NCBI GenBank assembly: GCA_003013855.2
Contig: PVNU02001879.1
Location: forward strand, 806,001-870,000
Direction: 5' to 3'
DNA: 64,000 nucleotides
Source: Liriodendron chinense
Lineage: Eukaryota; Streptophyta; Magnoliopsida; Magnoliales; Magnoliaceae
Below are positions 26,217 to 34,998 of this stretch, piece after piece. Position numbers and translations under genes: made by a program. The number at the start of each line of letters is the position of its first letter. Position 1 is the first letter of the stretch. The notes below the pieces were generated by a model, which was not told the origin of the DNA, made no database searches, and worked only from the letters and a program-made list of their open reading frames with translations.

Positions 26217-28907
26217 AGGATTTTGACCGTACAGGCCCCCTTGTACGGCGAAATTTCTTTTTGTTTCTAGTTGAAACTATTTTGCTCACCGCCCCCTTGA
26301 CACTTTTTAAACTTTGTTGTGAATGAAAATACCCTTACTTTGGATCTTGCACTAGTATAGAATTTGAGTGAAGAAGAAGCCACGAGCCTCCAATCCCGAG
26401 GCGATGATGTGAATGTGAGTTGTCATTGGGTCTACTTCAAAGTAGATTCAATCCATTCATTTTCTTTGTAGCCCCTTATTTATATGGGAAGGTGGTAACA
26501 TGATGCTGACCTGATCTATGTGTGGCCCACAATACTTGAAAAAGGTAACGGTGATCGTTCCATACTAAATGCGTTGTGGTCCATATAAGTGACGGATGTT
26601 GATCATTCTTCTGTCCATGGCCTAAAATGAAATCCCGAGGATATGGATGGATTGGATTCCACTCAAAAGTGATTGTGGGCTCTATAAACGGTGTACGAAC
26701 GCCCTTAGAAAGGAGTCAAACATTATCTTTTCAAAAATTCAAACAACAGAGCCTTATTTCTCTTTAAAAAAAAAGCTTGTGGGACCACCACCCTCTCCGG
26801 CGTCCCTCTCCGACGTCATTTGAAGCAAAGTTTTTGTATTCTTTGTTCTTTCAAGATCAAACTTCTCAATTTTTTTCCAGCGAAGTAGTAGTCGGCTTAA
26901 GGTTAAGGGTACACTCTGTTCACATATTCTTCGTTCTTTCAACCACGACCCTTTGTGGATGGCTGTCACAACCCTGAACTGTAAAAGAGAATCTATATGC
27001 TATTATTTTTGGACTGTCTATCCCAACCCTTTCTGGATGTCAACCACGACCCTTTGTGAATGGCTATCACGACCCTGAATTGTATTTTGTTTAGACTGTC
27101 TATCTCGACTCTTACTACATGACAATCACGACCCTTTGTGGATGACTATCATGACCATGAACTGTATTGTGTTTGGACTGTCTATCCCGACCCTTACTAT
27201 ATGACAATCATGACCCTTTGTGGATGACTATCACGACCTTGAACTGTATGTTTGGATTGTTTATCGCGACCCTTACTACATGACAATCATGACCCTTTGT
27301 GGATGGCTATCACGACCCTAAACTGTATTGTGTTTGGATTGTCTATCCCAACCCTTACTACATGACAATCACGACCCTTTATGGATGGCTATCACGATCC
27401 TGAACTGTATTGTGTTTGGACTATCTATCCCGACCCTTACCACATGACAATCATGACTCTTTGTAAATGACTATCATGACCTTGAACTGTATTGTGTTTG
27501 AACTGTCTATTACAGCCCTTATTACATGACAATCATAACCCTTTGTGGATGACTATCACGACCCTGAATTGTATTTTGTTTAGACTGCCTATTCCACACC
27601 CTTACTACATGACAACCACGACCCTTTGTAGATGGTTATCACGACCTTGAACTATAAAAGAGATACGAGTGCTATTAATTATATTTTGACTGTCTATCCC
27701 AACCCTTTATGTATGTTAATCATAACTCTTTGTGTATGTCAATCCTGATCCTTAGCGTATGACAACCATGATCCTTGGTGCATGCCAGTCTCGACACCGA
27801 TACCACATCTTGACATTTTCAAAACCACAATCTCAACCATTCACAGACACACATTAACACAAATCTAGAAGAAAACATCACTACAACCATTCACAGACCC
27901 ACATCAATATAAATCTGAGAACAAAAAAATCTACTAACATGAAGGCACCACCATGTCTTTTGATTTTGGTGGTATAAAAAGAAGACCAGAATTGGAGAAG
28001 ATTAAGCCATAGATAACTAGGCCAAATGAGGTGGTGGTATGTCCTGGAGAAGAACGAGAAGGAAATAGAATTTTCGTTAGATCCAATCCTATCTTCAGCT
28101 TTTTGTTAAATCTAATCTGTTCATTCTCTCTGGAATTTGGAAGAACGTAACTATCCGGATGATGATCGAAAAATTTCGATCAAGCTATCCACAACACAAT
28201 AAAGAAGAACATATTATTTTAGAAACCGTTTACCCTTTTCCATCATTGTGGGCGACCAATAACTTGAAAAATCCTTAATCCAACACTAATTCCACATAAA
28301 CTTGGGCCACATACATTATGAACGAATTGGATCTATCATTAGATGGTCCACTAAATCAAATGGATATAAAAATCAGATTAGAAAAGGTAACAATCAGAAC
28401 TTCTGACGAAAATGTTTCTTTTTTTATTCATATTAGGGACATGCTACATTTTGTGGGGCCCACAGTGATTTTTATATGTCATCTAGCCCGTTCAAAGTAA
28501 CAAAGATGTAAAAGAAAAGAAAAAAAGCAAATATCATATTTATCCAAATGTTTTGGGGCCACCAATAATTTTTCAATAATCTCAATTAAATTACCATATT
28601 TCTTGTGCTGTGATCCACTTCCTTGACCTGATTTTTGCCAATATGTATTATAATTAGCTATTGAAATGACAGGAAGGTATGGATCGACATCATGCCTCAC
28701 AATGGGCCTCACTTTAACTTTCTTACTATCCAACTCAATTTACCTTCCACACATTAATAATTGTCAGGCGCATGGCTCAATACGTAAAGATATTTTCATC
28801 CACAACCAAGTTTAAAAAGTGTAATAGGACCAGTCAGGGGAAACAGTTTCAGCTAGAAATAAGCGGGGAATTTCACCGTACAAGGGGGCTTGTACAGTCA
28901 AAATCCT
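26217..28907. mobile_element. Long-TIR DNA transposon (MULE-like), non-autonomous
   Basis: Inverted termini of ~120 bp: the left begins AGGATTTTGACCGTACAGGC and the right, reversed, AGGATTTTGACTGTACAAGC. The similarity continues through TTGTACGG, GAAATT, TTTCTAG.TGAAACT and ACTTTTTAAACTT.GTTGTG. Long TIRs suggest a Mutator-like element, but no 9-11 bp TSD is visible (TGGATTGAC left, AAATAAACC right) and there is no transposase frame. It carries an 82-bp tandem repeat array in its middle and splits the LRR pseudogene. Confidence 0.75.
26960..27790. repeat. 82-bp tandem repeat array inside the MULE-like element
   Basis: About nine units, with GGCTATCACGACC or GACTATCATGACC recurring near 27062, 27143, 27225, 27305, 27387, 27469, 27551 and 27634. 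Each unit itself contains three copies of a sub-motif of the form ATCACGACCCT spaced ~25-30 bp apart (TATCCCGACCCTTAC, CAATCACGACCCTTTG, TATCACGACCCTGAA). This looks like a minisatellite that grew from a smaller repeat. CG sites are often changed to TG or CA. Confidence 0.9.
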
Positions 28908-30115
28908 AAATAAACCTCTCTGACAACTCCTTGACAAGAAACCTTTATGAAAGTCTTTTTTAAAACCTCAAAATGTTGAAATACTTGTTGTTGTCTTCCA
29001 ATTCTTTGGTTTTTTATCTCAACCTTAATCGGGCCCCTCCATTTCAATTTTATGCCATTTTGCTAGGATCATCTTATTTAAGTCCATGATTTCTTCCCTG
29101 GCCTCGAATAGAAAGATACATACGATGGTTGGATCTCTCTAACACAACCATATGTGGCATCATCCCCACCCGATTTTGGGATTTACCACCCCAACTTGTT
29201 TCACCAAACCTTTCAAATAACAAGATCTATGGCTGATTGCCCAACCTTTTAACAATGAAGCCTCAGGCCTCCATTGATTTGAGTTCGAATCATTTCATTG
29301 GGTCCCATTCCTTGCATATTGAATGGAGCCTAGAGTACTTGATCTCTTCGAAAATCAAATTTCTGGGCCAATGCCACCAAATTTTACATCCACAATGCAC
29401 AATCTAGAATTCCTTGCTGCCAAAAGTAACCAAATCAATGGCATAATTCCCTCTTTCATTGAAGGAATGAATTCCTTGACCGTCCTTCCCTAAACAATAT
29501 TAGTGGTATCATTCCGTTAAGATTGGGTAATTGTATATGATCCCTTGAGGCACATGATTTGAGTAAGAACAGGCTATTGAGAGTAATACCCAAGTCTTTA
29601 GGTTTGTTAGGTCGACTCCGAATAATGCACCTAAGCAACAATACCCTATTAGGACAAGTTCTTTCATGTTTGAAGAAACGTAATAGTTAGGAGACTCTCG
29701 ACCTTGGACACAACAATTTCTCAGGTCATATTTATACTTGGATTGGCAAAAGTTTTCCAAGTTTAAGACTGTTGAGTTTACGATTCAATATATTTACTGG
29801 CAACATTCCAGCACAACTATCAAGCCTAACATTTCTTCATGTCCTTGATGTGGCATAAAATTATTTACCTGGTACAATTTGTCCAAGTCTTGGGAATCTC
29901 GTGGCCATGAATACTTGGAAGAAGACGAACCACTTTCTTACCTATGGAGAGACTGTATATTATATTAGAAGGAAAATTTGCTTATGTTTGTTAAAGGGAT
30001 ATTGCTTGAATATTACATTAAAATGGTTTCACTGGTTACATGTAAGGACCTCTCAAGCAATAACTCATCCGGAGAGATCCCCAAAGGACTCACAACTCTA
30101 GATCGAGAAAATGTG
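28908..30115 (+). pseudogene. LRR receptor-like protein pseudogene, 3' part
   Basis: Resumes immediately after the transposon with NLSDNSL and continues through many broken repeats: IRWLDLSNTTICGIIP, ASIDLSSNHFIG, LDLGHNNFSGHIYTWIGKSF, LSLRFNIFTGNIPAQLSSLT. It then has the island-like block LGNLVAMNTWKKTNHFLTYG and a terminal repeat with SGEIPKG. The block before the last repeats is typical of EIX2-type receptor-like proteins. Stops and frameshifts are frequent and there is no visible membrane segment. Clearly dead. Confidence 0.82.
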
Positions 30116-30577
30116 CATTATTACCCCAAAAATTGATTTTGAGATGAGTAGGATATCGCTTGCAATGTTTTTCTAATTCCTTGGTAAAAGCACACAATTA
30201 CCTAGGAAATTTGCATTTCGTTGATGATTGTACTTTTTATTAGGAAATTGTTTCCTAGGAAAAAGTGACCTGTTACGAAGGAAAACTTTCCTCAGTAAAA
30301 TTTTAATTACCGAGGAAAGTTATATTACCGAGGCATTTTTTCCTAGGGTAAAAGCTAAAAACTCTTTTTAATCTTTGCTTTTAGCCATGAAATAATTCCC
30401 ACTCTACCTATGGAATTTGAATTTTGTCGGCATTTGTTTCTTTTACCAATGAAAATTTACATTGGTAAAAGGGAAGCACACTTGATTCGAATTTCATCGG
30501 GAAAAGTGTATTATTACCCATGAAATTCATTTCCTCGGTAAAACTTTCCTAGGTAAAGGTCTTTCTTTCTTTTAGTG
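30116..30577. mobile_element. CACTA-like transposon end with subterminal repeats
   Basis: The right end reads CTTTCTTTTAGTG, the complement of CACTAAAAGAAAG, like the CACTA... termini of En/Spm elements. Inside are many direct and inverted copies of TTACC(G/T)AGGAAA (for example near 30196, 30305, 30325, 30530), as in CACTA subterminal regions. No left terminus was found at the LRR edge, so it is truncated, or is one end of a deletion derivative. Confidence 0.5.
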
Positions 30578-31627
30578 TGCTCAATCGAGGAAGGTGTTCG
30601 ATAGTGTGAGAGATCTCCCGGCTGAAATCTGAGGGAATCTCCTCCTGGATAGAGTGGGTCTGGGTAATTTGCATGTGTCTTAACTGTTTAGGAGGTGCTT
30701 GCTTTTTATTTGTTGGCCCACAACGGGGCTCTCTTTGGCGGCCGCAGGGCCTGGCTTTTGTTCTTCCCTTCTCTGTGTGAATATAAGCTCCTCTTATTAT
30801 TTTTTTTTTTAAAAAAAAAAAATTGGAGCAGAGATTAATAAGGCTTAGTACTGCAATCATTTAAAAAAAAAAAAAAAAAAAAGCATGACTTTCCAGGATG
30901 CGTTGGGAGGGCACGTCCGGGAGTAACATGGCTTTTTTGGCGTAGGTTTGGATTTTTGACTAGAAGACAAGGATGGAGATGGTGGGTTGCAACACCGCGA
31001 GTGATGCAGTGGATATGATTGAAAACTGGCATGAACTTGAGAATGCAGAGGAAAGTGGGAGAATCGACATTGCAGCTACGAGCTGCATGAGATCCAGGCC
31101 AGTCTATCTGCAAATGAAGAAAAACGATACCATGCCATGAGTATTTAAATGAAACTGAGATTTCAGACTAATTTTTACAGGTGAAAAATGCAATTGTTGT
31201 TTGGAAGTTTCTTGTTTCCAAATGAATGTTCGAAGAAAGCTGCATATTTTTGGAAACAAATAAACAAATATAGAAACAGACTCTGGTCCGGTCTATTTCG
31301 CTGAATTCAGAGAAAATAACGTGGTTTGCAGAGAGAAACGCTAGTGTCCCAATGCTTTTAAATGAATCACGGGAAGTCTAATCATCGACTCGGGATGGTC
31401 CGTTCAATAGTGAGTAAGCCATGGTTGTAAGATTCACGTCAATTGGATGATCCTGGCCCTTTGCATAAGACCAATTTATTATAACCATCCAGTTTCTCAT
31501 AAACCATAGACTATATCTAGAATCCTCAAACCAAAGTGCTTCTTTGGAATTATAGCAATACCTCAAGTGGGATGTATCACAAGGATGTTTCAAGATGATG
31601 ATTGGTCCATTTTGTTTCTCGGCTCAA
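30578..31627. other. Unassigned spacer with A/T tracts
   Basis: No gene. Poly-T/poly-A junction at 30799-30822 and poly-A at 30861-30882. The stretch around 30590-30810 shares the phrase GAGTGGGTCTGGGT with the duplicated blocks at 53390 and 54378 and could be an old retroposon tail. Confidence 0.4.
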
Positions 31628-32320
31628 TGATGTAGAACGGGTCGCTGATTATTTCATGACCCAGATTGATTAAAAGAAGACCAGTCGGAGTCGAAAGTGA
31701 TCCGGACCGTTAGGACCTTAAACCAGCCGTACCTCGCAATCTGGAATGAGTTTCGGGACATATAATATATCAATTTGGGGTAGCTCGAACTACTTTAGCC
31801 AACCAACCCCGCTACGCCGGGTTGCCCATGCCGGAATCACGAGATTCGACCGTAAGTAAATTTATTTTCAATTTTACTATTTATAGTAAGTTTTAATTCG
31901 ATCATAACTTTGGACCTATAGGGCTTTAGAGTTAGTGCCCAACATGAAAAAGGCTTAGAATATTTAGTAGAACAATATGGTTGAGGCCGTTTGATAACTT
32001 TCTATTTTTGACCGAGAACCAAGAGTTCTAGTAGGATTGAACGACTTCTATAAATAGTAAGTTTACTATTTATAGTAAGTAGAGTTTTCTAAGAGTTTGA
32101 GTTGGAGTTGGAGTTGGAGTTGGAGTCTAATACTTTACGTAGGATTTAGTTTCCTATTTATATGCATTGTAATTCCGTTTATTATTCATTCAATTATCAA
32201 AAACATTATTTGGAATTAATTTCCTTTTTTTTTTTTTTTATCCTTTTATCTCTTCTCGTGGATTCGAGAAACTCTCGGTTAGGAAGACGGTGATCGACCT
32301 ACCACGTCCTCCCAGCTTCA
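31628..32320 (+). mobile_element. Solo LTR of the CRM-like family
   Basis: Plus-oriented copy of the LTR seen at 6014 and 11211: TGATGTAGAACGGGTCGCTG to CCTCCCAGCTTCA. It contains a small (GTTGGA)n expansion near 32098-32126. No matching TSD (CTCAA left, GATGG right). Its right edge coincides with the left edge of duplicated segment B, so this junction is probably a recombination breakpoint. Confidence 0.85.
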
Positions 32321-32322
32321 GA

Positions 32323-33629
32323 TGGTCTATTAGTGAGAGGCAGAGCTGAAGGGGGATTTGGTCTGTTTGGGAGGCTTTTGGTAAAAAGCGGTTCATAGTC
32401 CTCCCAATGCTTTCTAGGCTCTCTCAGTTTCTTTGTTGACGTTTTGAATGGGGGCTGCAGCTGTGGCAATGCTGTTTGGTTTGGGGTCAATTTTCAGGGA
32501 GTTTTAGTATGGATGGGTGTATGGTGTGGAATGTCTCTTCAGTGGGGATTAAAGCAGTTGGAGGTTGCTGCTGCTGCTTTTCTTTTGTTTGCTTGTGTTG
32601 AAGCTGGTCGATGGGGTTTTGGATTTGAGGCCTCCTTTTAAATAGCAGGGGCTGGATGATGAAGTTCCAGTTGCATAAAAAAGAAAAAGAAAAAAAAAAA
32701 AAAGAGGCTTGGTGCCCATCTTAGTAGTTTAGTTGTGTTTCTCACGATAGGGGTCTGAGGCATTTATGAGCTAACGGGCGCCCGAATGTAAAGCTCCTAT
32801 TTGTGAATAAAACTTTATTCTTACAAATACTCTCTCTTACTTCTTCTTTCCACCATTCCAACCTACTCTTTTATTTTTAACAATCCTATAATACCAGAAA
32901 TGGAAACAAAACCAATCAATTTTTAGTAATATCAACTAAGAATCTCTAATTAACCAGAAATGGGAACTTGTGAGGATTCGGATACATCCTTAACAATGCA
33001 ATTGCACTTGTTATTATTTATGGAAGCTCAACCAGACCATGTTCAATCAATACATAAACAAGTAGTGCCAAAGATTATCTGTTGAAATTTTTGTTAAGAA
33101 TTTATAAAAATAGAGGACTCTAATATTGCACATAACTTGTAGATAAACATATGGCATTGGTTTTTTGGTCTTGTAGATGGTAGACGGTCACAAGCCTGAG
33201 GGGATCAAAGAATGGGCCCAGAGAGTTTTTGGAAAGCAGGGGCTGGAAAATGAAGGGAGGAATAACGTGGAAGACAGGCCACAGGACCCAGGAAGGAGCT
33301 ACAACCAGGGTGTTCAGCAAAATGCAGAGGGAGATAATGCCTCTCCATGTTCGGGTAAGGCTGCGAACAGGGTAGAGAAGAATAAAGGAGCCTCGGGAAC
33401 AAAGCAGGCAAGCCCTACAGCGAGTTACTTCTTTTTTTCTTTTCCTTTTTCTTTTTCTTTTTAAAGGAGAATTTTATTAAGATGGGGAAGAACTATATAG
33501 CCAAGGACATTCGGGCGGCCACGAGCACAAAAAAGACGCCTGAGGCTGCCTATCATAAGCCCCCAAAAGAAAACAAATCAACCTGGCCTGATACTACCCG
33601 GTCCAATCCGATCAAGAACAATGGATCCT
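32323..33629 (+). repeat. Duplicated segment, copy B (partner 4692-6013)
   Basis: About 1.31 kb colinear with copy A, including the same LINE insertion at the same site. Its poly-A tract is shorter than in copy A. Unlike copy A it is followed by the rest of the LINE, the second TSD and an NF-YC-like exon. Confidence 0.85.
33177..33419 (+). CDS. 81-codon exon of unknown protein (exon X, copy B)
   Basis: Same length, frame and splice borders as 5564-5806. It starts MVDGHKPEGIKEWAQRVFGK. Most differences from copy A change amino acids (S/G, R/H, S/I, M/V, A/G, T/A), so constraint is weak or the divergence is recent and relaxed. The original donor after CCTACA now reads GCGAGT because the first TSD copy is mutated; the intact GTGAGT survives in the second TSD copy beyond the LINE. 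It is followed 577 bp downstream by an NF-YC-like exon on the same strand. Whether both belong to one transcript cannot be told from sequence alone. Confidence 0.45.
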
Positions 33630-33805
33630 CTTATGGATTGAGGGAGCTCAGATAGGTGGCAGAAATGACGGTGCGTTTGAGTCTCGCTACCCCATCGAGC
33701 GAGCCCATCCGCCACCGCATTGGCCTCCCGAAGAGAGTACTCAATCTTCAGATCAAGACTACGCCTAAGCCAAGAAACCCGAACCCAATGGTACCAGAAT
33801 CCCCA
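33431..33805 (-). mobile_element. 5'-truncated LINE (L1-type) with 18-bp TSD
   Basis: Flanked by CCCTACAGCGAGTTACTT (33413-33430) and CCCTACAGTGAGTTACTT (33806-33823), a target-site duplication with one change. Reversed poly-A-like tract at the left. On the minus strand the 5' part encodes REANAVADGLARWG, the C-terminal signature of the RNase H domain found at the end of plant L1 ORF2. Only the last ~375 bp inserted. The target is the exon X splice donor. Confidence 0.9.
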
Positions 33806-33996
33806 CCCTACAGTGAGTTACTTGAGTAGTCCAGGTATAGAACTAATTAGGAGCAAGGGAGTTATAATTTATTTATCATATATGCTTTATTTCTGAGATG
33901 TGCTCCATGGTACAGGGCATAAGGAATGTCGCATGTAAGTATTTACGACATTCAACCAGGACCAGCCCTCTGGACAGTGTTAGGATTCCAGCTAAA

Positions 33997-34476
33997 ATGG
34001 CCAAACAGAAGCTTGGTCAGCACATCCACCCATCCCAACAGCAGCTGCAGCATCAACTCCATATGTTCTGGGCAAACCAATACCAAGAAATTATGCGGAC
34101 GAAAGACTTCAAGAACCACAGCTTTCCGTTAGCGAGAATAAAGAAGATAATGAAGTTAGATGAGGACGTGCCGATGATATCCGCTGAAGTGCCAGTGATA
34201 CTCTCCAAGGCCTGCGAGATGTTCATTCAGGAACTGACTCTGCGGTCGCGGAATCACACAGATGAAAAGAAGCGGAGGTTGCTGCAGGAGAATGACATCT
34301 CAGTGGCGATCACAGGGACAAGTAACTTCGACTTTCTGTTGGACATTGAGCCAACAGCGGAAGTAAAGGATGAGATGATTGTATCAATCCCAATGTCTGG
34401 GGCCATGCCGGCTGGAGGTCCTGCAGAAGCCATTCCTTTCTCTTATTTGTCTCCACAGCATGCCCTGCAGGTTTGA
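33997..34476 (+). CDS. NF-YC: NF-YC-like histone-fold protein, shortened (copy B)
   Basis: 159 residues from the ATG at 33997; an upstream ATG at 33898 in the same frame would give 192, but its extra residues are unlike the family. NF-YC pairs with NF-YB through histone folds, then with NF-YA, to bind CCAAT promoters in the nucleus. The Q-rich lead (HPSQQQLQHQLHMFWANQYQE) is followed by the histone fold: FPLARIKKIMKLDEDVPMIS, AEVPVILSKACEMFIQELTL, then KKRRLLQENDISVAITGT and FDFLLDIEP. The L-A-R-I-K-K basic helix is intact. Unusual residues include P in DEDVPMIS (normally R). The N-terminal segment present in the 47236 gene is missing, and the reading ends at HALQV, possibly at a donor (CTGCAG then GTTTGA) whose next exon was lost. 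The Tekay element begins 520 bp downstream. May be a partial gene. Confidence 0.8.
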   Translation: MAKQKLGQHIHPSQQQLQHQLHMFWANQYQEIMRTKDFKNHSFPLARIKKIMKLDEDVPMISAEVPVILSKACEMFIQELTLRSRNHTDEKKRRLLQENDISVAITGTSNFDFLLDIEPTAEVKDEMIVSIPMSGAMPAGGPAEAIPFSYLSPQHALQV

Positions 34477-34993
34477 GCTCCTGTGCTGATTACTTGAAAT
34501 TTGGATTGCCTTATTTTTGGGCTCATGCCCTAAATTATGTTCCAGCAAAATGTATAGACAACACACACATCATGGTGGGGCCCACAGAGTTTTGCAACGT
34601 ATACACAGTACCAACTTCTGTGCCGTGTACTATACGTACTGGGCAATCCGAGTCCACTTTGAGGAGGCAAACCTCAATGTCTAACTAGCCTACTATAATA
34701 CTGGAAATAAAATTACCAATCAATTTTCAAGTAATATCAACTTAGAATCTCTGATACACTTAATCAGTCTTATCTCTTCCTAAATTATAATCAGTCTTAT
34801 TTTCTTCCTGATCAACTAGATGTCCAACATATATATATTTAATATTCCATAATATTTATTCCTCCTAATTAGGCTGGATGGCCTTCTCAGCTAGATCTAC
34901 AGAGTCGCTGATGATACCGTTAGATCAGGGGTTTTGGATGAAAACTTCTGATCAGGATATCAAAGCTTTTTTATTTTCATTTTTTTAATTTAT
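34477..34993 (+). other. 3' flank or intron of the copy B NF-YC-like gene
   Basis: Begins with a possible splice donor. 34500-34600 is half of a foldback repeat (TTTTTGGGCTCATGCCCTAA, ATCATGGTGGGGCCCACAGA). 34685-34760 is similar to 5248-5345 and 32866-32945, the stretch that precedes exon X in both duplicated segments. No coding exon is seen before the Tekay insertion. Confidence 0.55.
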
Positions 34994-34998
34994 AATTT

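Noticed and set aside
26960..27790. Possible CRISPR-like array
   Set aside because: The repeats are contiguous 82-bp tandem units without unique spacers, and this is plant nuclear DNA; it is a minisatellite.
33898..33996. Use of the upstream ATG for the copy B NF-YC protein
   Set aside because: The added 33 residues do not resemble the NF-YC N terminus seen at 47236, and the region looks like 5' flanking sequence shared with copy C.
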